DNA from: JBGANR01 sp044222225
GTDB taxonomy: Bacteria > Actinomycetota > Actinomycetes > Mycobacteriales > Mycobacteriaceae
Assembly (NCBI GenBank): GCA_044222225.1
Contig: JBGANR010000011.1
Span: forward strand, 81,732 to 145,731
Direction of reading: 5' to 3'
DNA length: 64,000 bases
The position numbers were made by a program, and so were the translations under genes. Positions 47,228 through 55,504 of this stretch are shown here, piece by piece. The notes under the pieces were generated by a model. It was not told the DNA's origin. It ran no database searches and was given only the letters and a program-made list of their open reading frames with translations. Each line of letters opens with the position of its first letter. Position 1 is the first letter of the stretch.

Positions 47228-48394
47228 GTGTCCGACCCCTTCGTCCTCGACGACGACGAGCGCGCGATCACCGAGACGGCGGCGGCGTTCGCAGCCGAGC
47301 GACTGGCCCCGAACGCCCTGCGCTGGGACGCCGAACAGCACTTTCCGCTCGCCGAGCTACGGGAGGCGGCCGCACTGGGCATGGGTGCGATCTACGCCCG
47401 GGAGGACGTCGGCGGCAGCGGCCTGCGACGGCTCGACGGCGTCCGGATCTTCGAGGAGCTCGCGGCGGGCGATCCCGCCGTCGCCGCCTTTCTCTCCATT
47501 CACAACATGTGCGCCTGGATGGTCGACACCTACGGCACCGACCGGCAACGACGCGCCTGGCTCCCCCGGCTCGCCGCGATGGACGCCGTCGCGAGCTATT
47601 GCCTCACCGAACCGTCGGCCGGCTCCGACGCCGCGAACCTCCGGACCCGCGCCGTGCCGGACGGCGACGGCTGGCGGCTCAGCGGCACGAAACAGTTCAT
47701 CTCCGGCGGCGGCGTCTCGGACCTCTACCTCGTCATGGCCCGCACGGGCGGCGCGGGCCCGGCGGGCATCTCGGCCTTCCTCGTCGAGAAGGGGACGCCG
47801 GGACTCTCCTTCGGGATGCCCGAATCGAAGATGGGCTGGCACGCGCAGCCGACGGCCGCCGTGATCCTCGACAGCGTCCGCGTCGGCCCCGACGCACTGC
47901 TCGGCGGCGAAGCGGGCCGCGGCTTCGGCATCGCGATGGCCGGATTGAACGGCGGCCGGCTCGGCATCGCGGCGTGCAGCCTCGGCGGTGCGCGAGCGGC
48001 CTACCAGCGAGCGGCGGCGTATGTCGCCGACCGCGAGGCGTTCGGCGGCCGGCTCATCGACGAGCCGACGGTCCGGTTCACCCTCGCCGACGCCGCAACG
48101 GGGCTCGAGGCGTCGCGAATGCTGCTCTGGCGCGCGGCGGCGGCCCTCGACGCCGGCGATCCCGACGCCGTCCGGCTCGTCGCGATGGCCAAGCGCTTCG
48201 TCACCGACACCTGCTCCGGTGTCGCCGACACCGCGCTCCAACTGCACGGCGGCTACGGCTACCTGCACGAATACGGTATCGAGAAGATCGTCCGCGACCT
48301 GCGGGTGCATCGCATCCTGGAGGGGACGAACGAGATCATGCGCGTCGTCATCGGCCGGGCCGAGGCGGCGCGAGCGAAGGGAGTCCTGCGATGA
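47228..48394 (+). CDS. Acyl-CoA dehydrogenase (probable isobutyryl-CoA dehydrogenase)
   Basis: A 388-residue flavoprotein. ASYCLTEPSAGSDAANLRT and QFISGGGVSDLYLVMART form the FAD/substrate sites; the catalytic glutamate is in RILEGTNEIMRV near residue 365. GTG 47228 is chosen because GGAGGG is just upstream; TTG 47198 lies inside the operator. Overlapping translation (ATGA) with 3-hydroxyisobutyrate dehydrogenase suggests valine degradation, where isobutyryl-CoA is oxidised to methacrylyl-CoA. Confidence 0.88.
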   Translation: MSDPFVLDDDERAITETAAAFAAERLAPNALRWDAEQHFPLAELREAAALGMGAIYAREDVGGSGLRRLDGVRIFEELAAGDPAVAAFLSIHNMCAWMVDTYGTDRQRRAWLPRLAAMDAVASYCLTEPSAGSDAANLRTRAVPDGDGWRLSGTKQFISGGGVSDLYLVMARTGGAGPAGISAFLVEKGTPGLSFGMPESKMGWHAQPTAAVILDSVRVGPDALLGGEAGRGFGIAMAGLNGGRLGIAACSLGGARAAYQRAAAYVADREAFGGRLIDEPTVRFTLADAATGLEASRMLLWRAAAALDAGDPDAVRLVAMAKRFVTDTCSGVADTALQLHGGYGYLHEYGIEKIVRDLRVHRILEGTNEIMRVVIGRAEAARAKGVLR

Positions 48395-49299
48395 ATCCTG
48401 CCGAATCACCCGAGCCCACGGCGCCAGCGTCGTACACCGTGGCGTTCCTCGGCCTCGGCCACATGGGCGGCCCGATGTCGGCGAACCTCGTCCGCGCCGG
48501 GCACGTCGTCCGCGGCTACGATCCCGTGCCCGCGGCCGTCGCGGCGGCGTCGGTCGCGGGCGTCACCGTCGTCGGCTCCGAGGCGGAGGCTGCCGCGGGC
48601 GCCGACGTCGTCGTCACGATGCTGCCGAACGGCGACCTCGTCAAACGCGCCTACGACGCGCTGTTGCCGGCGGCGGCGCCCGGCACGCTCTTCATCGAGA
48701 GCTCGACGATCTCGGTCGACGACGCCCGCGAGGTGCACGCGCGGGCGATCGCGGCCGGGATGCGTCAGCTCGACGCGCCCGTCTCCGGCGGCGTCAAGGG
48801 CGCCGTCGCCGGGACGCTCGCGTTCATGGTCGGCGGCGAGGTCGACGCCGTCGCCGCCGCGCGTCCGGTGCTCGCGCCGATGGCCGGCAAGGTGGTGCAC
48901 TGCGGCGCCGCCGGAACCGGTCAGGCCGCGAAGATCTGCAACAACATGGTGCTCGCCGTGCAGCAGATCGCCGTCGGTGAGGCGTTCGTGCTGGCCGAGG
49001 GGCTCGGGCTGTCGGCGCAGTCGCTGTTCGACGTCATCACCGGGGCGACCGGCGACTGCTGGGCGGTCTCGACGAACTGCCCCGTCCCCGGCCCGGTGCC
49101 GACGTCCCCGGCCAACAACGGCTTCGTCCCCGGCTTCGCGGCGTCCCTCATGAACAAGGACCTCGGCCTCGCCATGGACGCCGTCGCCTCGGCGGGCACC
49201 AACGCCCCGCTCGGCAGCCACGCCGCGCAGCTGTACCGCGAGTTCGCCGCCGAACACGGCGGTCAGGACTTCAGCGCGATCATCGAGACGCTGCGCTGA
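48391..49299 (+). CDS. mmsB: 3-hydroxyisobutyrate dehydrogenase
   Basis: A 302-residue beta-hydroxyacid dehydrogenase. The Rossmann motif VAFLGLGHMGGPMSANLV is near residues 17-34, the substrate loop is DAPVSGGVKGA, and the catalytic lysine lies in GTGQAAKICNNMVL. It oxidises 3-hydroxyisobutyrate to methylmalonate semialdehyde with NAD. The ATG overlaps the acyl-CoA dehydrogenase stop. The next valine-pathway enzyme, mmsA, is encoded at 54-55 kb on the other strand, so the region is a catabolic cluster. Confidence 0.9.
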   Translation: MNPAESPEPTAPASYTVAFLGLGHMGGPMSANLVRAGHVVRGYDPVPAAVAAASVAGVTVVGSEAEAAAGADVVVTMLPNGDLVKRAYDALLPAAAPGTLFIESSTISVDDAREVHARAIAAGMRQLDAPVSGGVKGAVAGTLAFMVGGEVDAVAAARPVLAPMAGKVVHCGAAGTGQAAKICNNMVLAVQQIAVGEAFVLAEGLGLSAQSLFDVITGATGDCWAVSTNCPVPGPVPTSPANNGFVPGFAASLMNKDLGLAMDAVASAGTNAPLGSHAAQLYREFAAEHGGQDFSAIIETLR

Positions 49300-49356
49300 C
49301 GGCACCCGTCGCCGGATGGTCGGAGCCGACGAGTACAGCGCGACCGGAACAGTCAC

Positions 49357-49920
49357 CTATTCCCTCGCCCACGGCGCCCCGCCGGCATCGGCGAAGTCGC
49401 CCGCGTCGCGGCGGAACCGCGACAGGATCGCGTTGAGTTCCGCGATGTCGCCGGCCGACGCCCCGGGCACCGCGAAGACCTCCGCGTTGAGCCGCCCCGT
49501 CGCCTCGGCGGCGAGCGTCCGGCCCGCGTCCGTCAGCCGGACGAGCGTGGCGCGGCGGTCGCGCGGATGCGGCTCGCGGACCACGTACGACGCGCCCTGC
49601 AGCCGGTCGACGAGATTGGTGACGCTCGCCGGATGCACCTGCAGCCGCGAACTGATCGTCGCCATCGGCAGCGATCCGGCGCGCGAGAACGTCAACAGCA
49701 TGAGCAGCTCGTAGCGCGCGAACGTCAGCCCCAACGGCTTGAGCACCGCCTCGACCCGCGCGAGCATGATCTGCTGCACCCGCATCACCGACGTCACGGC
49801 GGCCATCCCGTCGGCCACCTCACCCCACCCGTGCGCCGTCCACAGCCGATGCGCCTCGGCGATCGGGTCGAGCGGCAGCGGGTCCGACGGCACGCGCCCA
49901 GTTTTCCACAGGGACGCCAT
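49357..49920 (-). CDS. MarR family transcriptional regulator
   Basis: A 187-residue MarR protein: FARYELLMLLTFSRAGSLPM, HTH SSRLQVHPASVTNLVDRL, and wing REPHPRDRRATLVRLTDAG. The conserved tryptophan-containing start (RLWTAHGWGEVADGM) matches a family common near acyl-CoA genes in actinomycetes. It is divergent from the PucR gene by 13 bases, so the two share one promoter region. It may control the acyl-CoA dehydrogenase/mmsB operon; direct evidence is lacking. Confidence 0.85.
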   Translation of the reverse strand: MASLWKTGRVPSDPLPLDPIAEAHRLWTAHGWGEVADGMAAVTSVMRVQQIMLARVEAVLKPLGLTFARYELLMLLTFSRAGSLPMATISSRLQVHPASVTNLVDRLQGASYVVREPHPRDRRATLVRLTDAGRTLAAEATGRLNAEVFAVPGASAGDIAELNAILSRFRRDAGDFADAGGAPWARE

Positions 49921-49933
49921 CTACACTCGCCCC

Positions 49934-51493
49934 GTGGCCCCGCCGACCCTGCGCGAGGTGCTCGCGCTCCCCGAAGTCCGCCGCGGCTCACCGGTCACCC
50001 TGACGCCCGACGCCTGGCTCGACCGGCCGGTCCGCTGGGTGCACGTCAGCGAGCTCACCGACGTCGACACCATGTTGTCCGGTTCCGAGCTCATCCTCAC
50101 CACCGGCATCGCCCTGCCCGACGTCCCCGCGGCGCTCGCCGCCTACGTCGACAGGCTCGCCCGGGCCGGCGCCGCCGGCCTCGTCCTCGAGCTCGTCCGC
50201 CGCTACGACGCCGCGCCGCCCGCACTCGTCGACGCCTGCCGCCGGGCGGAGTTGCCGCTCGTGACGCTGCGCCGCGAGATTCCGTTCGTCCGGATCACCG
50301 AGGCCGTGCATGCGCGGATCGTCGCCGAACAACTCGCGTCGCTGCGGGCCTCGGAGCGCGCCCACGCCGAGTTCACCCGACTCACCGTCGCGGGCGCCGG
50401 CGCCGGCGAGATCGTCGCCGCGGCGGCGCGGATGGCCGGCGCGCCGGGCGTCGCCGAAGACCTCATGCGGCGCGTCGTCGCCTACGATCCCGGGCCGGAA
50501 CCGGTCGCCGACCTACTGCGCAACTGGTCGCGCCGCTCCCGCGTCGCCGGCTGGCCGACGGCCGAGGTCTCGGCCAGCTCGGAACGCTTCGGCCGGCTCG
50601 TCCTCGTCACCCCCGACGACGCGACGCCCACGCAGATGATGGTGCTCGAGCGCGCCGCGCAGGCGCTGACGCTGAGCCGGCTCGTCGACCGACGCCGCGA
50701 GAGCATGGAACGCTCGGCCCTGCGCTCGCTGCTCGCCGACGTCCGCGAGCGACGGGCCGCAGAGGCCGACCTCGCCGCCCGCGCCGACGCGCTCGGCGTC
50801 GCACCGTTGCACCGACATCTGGCCGGGGTCGTCGTCGTGCCCGGCGACGCCCCGACCGGTGGCCACCGCGATGCCGTCGGGCGGCTCCTCGACGCGATCT
50901 CCGCGGCCAGGCTGTCGACGCTGGCCGGCCCGCTCGACTCCGGCCGCGTCGGCGTGCTCGTGTCGTTCCCCTCCCCCGACGATCGCCGCGACGTGCTCGC
51001 CGCGCTCGCCGACCGGATCCACGCGTCGTCGCCGGGGTCGGTGATCGGCGTCGGTTCGACGGTCGTCGGCCTCGCCGACGCGGCCCGCAGCTTCGCCGAG
51101 GCCGAGCACGTCGTGCTCGCCGTTCCCGGCGCCGGGGCGTCCGACGCCGGCGGCTACCTCGAACTGCCGGACACCCACCTCGGCGCGCTGCTCTACACGC
51201 TGCTCGACGACCCGCGGCTGCAGTCCTACGTCGACCGCACCATCGGCCCGCTCGAGTCGTACGACCTGCGGCACCGCACCGAGCTCGTCGCCGCGCTGCG
51301 GGTGCTGCTCGCCACCGGCGGCAACAAGGCGTCCGCGGCGGCGAAGCTCGGGCTTTCTCGCCAGGCCCTCTACGACCGGCTCGCGCTCGCGGGCCGGGTG
51401 CTGGGCCTCGACCTCGACGACCCGCTGGTCGCGACGTCTCTGCACACGGCGATCATGGCGCTCGACCTGTCCCGGCGGCTCGAAGACAGCTGA
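49934..51493 (+). CDS. PucR-family transcriptional regulator
   Basis: A 519-residue protein: PucR domain (REVLALPEVRRGSPVTL, WVHVSELTDVDTMLSGSELI), a central CdaR-like GGDEF-related region, and the C-terminal PucR HTH (LRVLLATGGNKASAAAKLGL then SRQALYDRLALAGRVLGL). PucR regulators respond to purine/pyrimidine or amino compounds. TACACT (49922-49927) lies 6 bases before the GTG and there is no ribosome site, so the mRNA is probably leaderless. It precedes mmsA and an omega-aminotransferase, which may be its targets. Confidence 0.88.
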   Translation: MAPPTLREVLALPEVRRGSPVTLTPDAWLDRPVRWVHVSELTDVDTMLSGSELILTTGIALPDVPAALAAYVDRLARAGAAGLVLELVRRYDAAPPALVDACRRAELPLVTLRREIPFVRITEAVHARIVAEQLASLRASERAHAEFTRLTVAGAGAGEIVAAAARMAGAPGVAEDLMRRVVAYDPGPEPVADLLRNWSRRSRVAGWPTAEVSASSERFGRLVLVTPDDATPTQMMVLERAAQALTLSRLVDRRRESMERSALRSLLADVRERRAAEADLAARADALGVAPLHRHLAGVVVVPGDAPTGGHRDAVGRLLDAISAARLSTLAGPLDSGRVGVLVSFPSPDDRRDVLAALADRIHASSPGSVIGVGSTVVGLADAARSFAEAEHVVLAVPGAGASDAGGYLELPDTHLGALLYTLLDDPRLQSYVDRTIGPLESYDLRHRTELVAALRVLLATGGNKASAAAKLGLSRQALYDRLALAGRVLGLDLDDPLVATSLHTAIMALDLSRRLEDS

Positions 51494-51619
51494 ACACGCC
51501 CGAACCGGCCTTCGGTACCGTAAGGTCCGATACACGCTGAACATCCTGATGTGTCGGGCATCAGGGGGTATCGACGCCTCGCGCGCCGGTCCGCAGCGTC
51601 GACGGACGGGGCGACCGCG

Positions 51620-52411
51620 ATGTACCTGAACGCAGCCACACCGAGACCCCGCGGCGATGCCATGCCGCGATCCGACCTCGCGTCCTTCGCTCTCCTGGCG
51701 CTGGGCCCCTGGGGTTTTGCACTGCTCAGCCATTCCTTCGACGCTTGGACGCCCGACGGCGGCGAACTCGCCCGGCTCGTGGCCGCGACCGTCGCGACCC
51801 TCGGCCTCGGTGTCCTCTACGCCGTCACCTATCGACGAGCCGTTCGGCACGCCGGCCGGCGGACGCTCTGCAGCGCGACCGACCTCGCCGTCGTCGGCGT
51901 CGACCTCGCGCTGCTTCCGATCCCGCTCCCGTACAACGAGGCGTTCGGCGTCGGGGCGGTGGTCGTGGCGCTCGCCGGCCTCGCGTTCGGCCGTCGCCCC
52001 GACGGCTCGGCGACGGACCGGGACGAGTCCATGCCGGCGCCCGACGTCGTCTTCTACCTCGCCGCCCCGATCTGCCTGGCGATCATGGCGCTGCTCGCCA
52101 ACCCGTTCGGCGAGACCGTCGCCGACGATCTCGCCCGGAGCCGATTGCTGCTGGCGGCCGCGGTGACGGCCGTGATCGGCGCCGTCTACGTCACGGCCTA
52201 CGGCCGCGCGCTCCGCTACTTCACCACGAAGGGCCTCGATACCACGGGCGTATTCCTGATCCTCGGCGCCTGCATGACCGTGCTGCCGATCCCGACCGAC
52301 GACCACGTCGCGATCGGCGTCATATGGATCCTCATGGCGTTCGTCCTGCTCGTCTTCCGTCGCCGTCCCAAGCACGAACGGTACGAATACGAGCGCCGCC
52401 GCGCAGGCTGA
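51620..52411 (+). CDS. Membrane protein with two homologous halves
   Basis: About 263 residues (ATG 51620; ATG 51662 and GTG 51551 are alternatives). It has about eight hydrophobic segments. The two halves look alike: LLPIPLPYNEAFGVGAVVVA...FGRRP in the first and VLPIPTDDHVAIGVIWILMA...FRRRP in the second, each preceded by a LYAVTYRRA / VYVTAYGRA helix, so it arose by internal duplication. I do not recognise the family. Its 3' end overlaps the convergent aminotransferase ORF by 196 bases. Confidence 0.65.
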   Translation: MYLNAATPRPRGDAMPRSDLASFALLALGPWGFALLSHSFDAWTPDGGELARLVAATVATLGLGVLYAVTYRRAVRHAGRRTLCSATDLAVVGVDLALLPIPLPYNEAFGVGAVVVALAGLAFGRRPDGSATDRDESMPAPDVVFYLAAPICLAIMALLANPFGETVADDLARSRLLLAAAVTAVIGAVYVTAYGRALRYFTTKGLDTTGVFLILGACMTVLPIPTDDHVAIGVIWILMAFVLLVFRRRPKHERYEYERRRAG

Positions 52412-53769
52412 TGTGCCTGTTCGGTGATGGCGGCGTCCAGGATCTCCAGACCCATCCGCACCTCGTCGGCCGACGTGTTGAGCGGCGGCACGACGTGGAT
52501 CCGGTTGAAGTTGGCGAAGGGCAGCAGCCCCCGCTTCTTGCAGCCGGCGACGATGGCGTCCATCGCCGGGCTCGACGCGCCGTACGGCGCGAGCGGCTCC
52601 TTCGTCGCCCGGTCGGCGACGAACTCGATGGCCCAGAAGGCGCCGACGCCGCGGACGTCGCCGATGGCGTCGTGCCGCTCGGCCAGATCGGCGAGCGCGG
52701 GGCCGATGACGTCGTCACCGAGCCGGCGCGCGTTGCCGACCATGTCCTCGTCCTTCATCGCCTGGATCGTCGCGATCGCCGACGCCGTCGCCAGCGGGTG
52801 ACCCGAGTAGGTCAGCCCACCCGGGAACGGCCGCTCGTCGAAGGTCGCCGCGATCTCATCGTTGATGACGACGCCGCCCAGCGGCACGTACCCGGAGTTG
52901 ACGCCCTTGGCGAACGTCAGCAGATCGGGCGTGACGCCGAAGTGGTCGATGCTGAACCACTCGCCGGAGCGGCCGAAGCCGGCCATGACCTCGTCGGCGA
53001 TGAACACGATGCCGTACTTGTCGCACAGCTCGCGCACACCCTGCATGTAGCCGGGTGGCGGCACCATGATGCCCGCGGTGCCGGGGATCGACTCGAGCGC
53101 GATCGCCGCGATGGTCGACGGCCCCTCGAACGCGATGAGGTGCTCGAGGTGCTCGAGGGCCCGCCGGGTCTCCTCCTCCGCCGTCTGCGAGTGGAACTCG
53201 GAGCGGTAGAGGAACGGACCCCAGAAGCGGACGACGCCGGCGCTGCCCTGATCGTTCGGCCAACGACGGGGATCGCCCGTCATGTTGACCGCGGTCGCCG
53301 TGCCGCCGTGGTACGAGCGGTACGTCGTCAGCACCTTCTGCCGGCCGGTGTACAGCCGGGCCATGCGCACCGCGTGCTCGTTCGCGTCGGCACCGCCGTT
53401 GGTGAAGAACACCTTGTTCAGGTCGCCCGGGGCCAGCTCGACGATGAGTCGAGCGGCCTCCGAGCGCGCCTCGTTGGCGTGCTGCGGCGCGATGGTGCAG
53501 AGCTTGGCCGCCTGCGCCTGGATGGCCTCGATGACCCGCGGGTGCTGGTGGCCGATGTTGGTGTTGACCAGCTGGCTGGAGAAGTCCAGGTAGGCCTTCC
53601 CGTCGCCGTCCCACACCCAGGAGCCCTCGGCCGCCGAGATCACCATCGGCTTGATCTTGGCCTGGGCCGACCAGGAGTGGAACACATGAGCGCGGTCGAG
53701 TTCATAGGTGCGGGCGGCGGCCGGATCGGCCGCACGCGCGGGCCGCACCACGGCGGTGTCGACGGTCAT
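52216..53769 (-). CDS. Class III (omega) aminotransferase with unusual C-terminal extension
   Basis: A 517-residue PLP aminotransferase. FTNGGADANEHAVRMARLYT, IADEVMAGFGRSGEWF and the cofactor lysine K288 (LLTFAKGVNSGYVPLGG) are typical of beta-alanine/GABA:pyruvate aminotransferases. The normal end is ILDAAITE at about 455; the frame then continues about 60 residues (Arg/Ser-rich) antisense to the membrane protein gene, suggesting stop-codon loss. The ATG follows GAGAGGAG, 25 bases after mmsA. With mmsA it would turn beta-alanine into acetyl-CoA or handle similar amino acids. Confidence 0.85.
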   Translation of the reverse strand: MTVDTAVVRPARAADPAAARTYELDRAHVFHSWSAQAKIKPMVISAAEGSWVWDGDGKAYLDFSSQLVNTNIGHQHPRVIEAIQAQAAKLCTIAPQHANEARSEAARLIVELAPGDLNKVFFTNGGADANEHAVRMARLYTGRQKVLTTYRSYHGGTATAVNMTGDPRRWPNDQGSAGVVRFWGPFLYRSEFHSQTAEEETRRALEHLEHLIAFEGPSTIAAIALESIPGTAGIMVPPPGYMQGVRELCDKYGIVFIADEVMAGFGRSGEWFSIDHFGVTPDLLTFAKGVNSGYVPLGGVVINDEIAATFDERPFPGGLTYSGHPLATASAIATIQAMKDEDMVGNARRLGDDVIGPALADLAERHDAIGDVRGVGAFWAIEFVADRATKEPLAPYGASSPAMDAIVAGCKKRGLLPFANFNRIHVVPPLNTSADEVRMGLEILDAAITEQAHQPARRRSYSYRSCLGRRRKTSRTNAMRIHMTPIATWSSVGIGSTVMQAPRIRNTPVVSRPFVVK

Positions 53770-53794
53770 GGTCGTGTTCTCCTCTCGTACCGGA

Positions 53795-55306
53795 TCAGAC
53801 GTTCTGCGGGAAGCCCAGGTTCAGGCCGCCGTGGCTCGGGTCGAGCCAACGGGTGGTGATGACCTTGTTGCGGGTGAAGAAGTGGACCGCCTCCGGGCCG
53901 TGGGCGTGGGTGTCGCCGAAGAGCGACGCCTTCCAGCCACCGAAGGAGTAGTAGCCGACCGGCACCGGGATCGGGACGTTGATGCCGACCATGCCGACCT
54001 GCACCTCGTTCTGGAAGCGCCGCGCGGCGCCGCCGTCGTTGGTGAAGATCGCGGTGCCGTTGCCGTAGGCGTTGGCGTTGATGAGGGCGAGGCCCTCGTC
54101 GTAGGAGTCGACGCGGACGACCGACAGCACGGGGCCGAAGATCTCGTCCGTGTAGCAGGCGTTCTCCGGCGTGACGTTGTCGAGCAGCGTCGGGCCGAGC
54201 CAGAAGCCGTCGGCGACGTTCTCGTCCGCGGCGACGGGATCGACGTTGCGGCCGTCGAGCACGATCGTGACGCCGGCCTCCTCGGCCCCGTCGACGTAGG
54301 AACGCACCTTGTCGCGGTGCGCGGCCGTGACGAGCGGGCCCATGTCGGCGCCGCAGCGGCCGTCACCGGTCGTGATGGTCTTGGCGCGCTCGGCGATCTT
54401 GGCGACGAGCTCGTCGGCGATCTCGCCGACGGCGACGAGCGCAGAGATGGCCATGCAGCGCTCGCCCGCGGCACCGAAGCCGGCGTTGACGGCCGCGTCG
54501 GCGGCGAGGTCGAGATCGGCGTCCGGGAGGACGAGCATGTGGTTCTTGGCGCCGCCGAGGGCCTGGACCCGCTTGCCGGCGGCCGTGCCGCGCTCGTAGA
54601 CGTACTTGGCGATCGGGGTGGAGCCGACGAACGACACCGACGCGATGTCCTTGTGGTCGAGCAGCGTGTCGACGGCGACCTTGTCACCGTGGACGACGGT
54701 GAAGACGCCGTCCGGCAGACCGGCCTCGGCCCACAGCGCGGCGATCCAGTTGACGGCCGACGGATCCTTCTCGCTCGGCTTGACGACGACGGCGTTGCCG
54801 GCGGCGATCGCGACGGGGAAGAACCACATGGGCACCATCGCCGGGAAGTTGAACGGCGAGATGATGGCGGCCGGGCCGGCCAGCTGCTGGCGGATGGACG
54901 AGACGTCGACCTTCGTCGAGGCGTTCTCCGTCATCCAGCCCTTGATGTGATGCTGGATGCCGCAGGCGAAGTCGACGGACTCGAGGCCGCGGGCGACCTC
55001 GCCGGCGGCGTCGGAGAGCACCTTGCCCTGCTCGGCGGTGATGATCGCGGCGAGCTCCGGCGCGCGGGCGGCGAGCAGCTGACGGAACGTGAAGAGGATC
55101 TGCGTGCGGCGGGCGAGCGAGACCTGGCCCCACTCGCGGTGCGCGGCGAGAGCGGACGCGACGGCCACGTCGACGGATTCCCGCGTCGCCAGGACGAGGT
55201 CGCCCGTATGAGCGCCGGTCGCCGGGTTGTACACCGGCGCGGTGGTCTCGTCGGGGCGGATGTCGGCCGGCTTGCCGCCGATCCAATGCGGGATGAGAGT
55301 GGCCAC
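53795..55306 (-). CDS. mmsA: CoA-acylating methylmalonate-semialdehyde dehydrogenase
   Basis: A 503-residue ALDH-family enzyme. GAAGERCMAISALVAVG holds the catalytic C284, and the IGGKPADIRPDETTAPVYNP N terminus and VPIPVPVGYYSFGGWKASL C terminus identify the MmsA group. It converts methylmalonate (or malonate) semialdehyde to propionyl-CoA (acetyl-CoA). AAGGAGGATCGCAAG precedes the ATG. First gene of an operon with the aminotransferase; it also completes the valine path begun by the dehydrogenases at 47-49 kb. Confidence 0.92.
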   Translation of the reverse strand: MATLIPHWIGGKPADIRPDETTAPVYNPATGAHTGDLVLATRESVDVAVASALAAHREWGQVSLARRTQILFTFRQLLAARAPELAAIITAEQGKVLSDAAGEVARGLESVDFACGIQHHIKGWMTENASTKVDVSSIRQQLAGPAAIISPFNFPAMVPMWFFPVAIAAGNAVVVKPSEKDPSAVNWIAALWAEAGLPDGVFTVVHGDKVAVDTLLDHKDIASVSFVGSTPIAKYVYERGTAAGKRVQALGGAKNHMLVLPDADLDLAADAAVNAGFGAAGERCMAISALVAVGEIADELVAKIAERAKTITTGDGRCGADMGPLVTAAHRDKVRSYVDGAEEAGVTIVLDGRNVDPVAADENVADGFWLGPTLLDNVTPENACYTDEIFGPVLSVVRVDSYDEGLALINANAYGNGTAIFTNDGGAARRFQNEVQVGMVGINVPIPVPVGYYSFGGWKASLFGDTHAHGPEAVHFFTRNKVITTRWLDPSHGGLNLGFPQNV

Positions 55307-55394
55307 TTGCGATCCTCCTTCAAGCTGCGTTCGCGCCCGGGTTCGGACGTCGTCGATAGGTATAGCCTCGCAGTCCGACAGAAATCAGTGAAGA

Positions 55395-55405
55395 GACAGA
55401 CTGTC
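55395..55405. promoter_or_regulatory. Short palindrome in the mmsA promoter region
   Basis: GACAGACTGTC is a perfect 11-bp palindrome beside TTGACA (minus strand) and 90 bases before the mmsA ATG; TATACC (minus strand) near 55359-55364 is a possible -10. It may be an operator for PucR or another regulator. The 198-base gap holds no gene. Confidence 0.4.
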
Positions 55406-55457
55406 AAGCGGTCGCGCACCATCCCGACACATTGCATGTGCGCAGGTCACCGACGAC

Positions 55458-55490
55458 AACGCCCCGCCCTCACGAGGAGGACGGGGCGTT
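55458..55490 (-). terminator. Terminator after glycogen phosphorylase gene
   Basis: Arms AACGCCCCG and CGGGGCGTT pair perfectly across a 15-base loop that can extend the stem with one mismatch. It starts 15 bases after the glgP stop on the minus strand. Confidence 0.75.
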
Positions 55491-55504
55491 TGTACACGCC
55501 GGTT

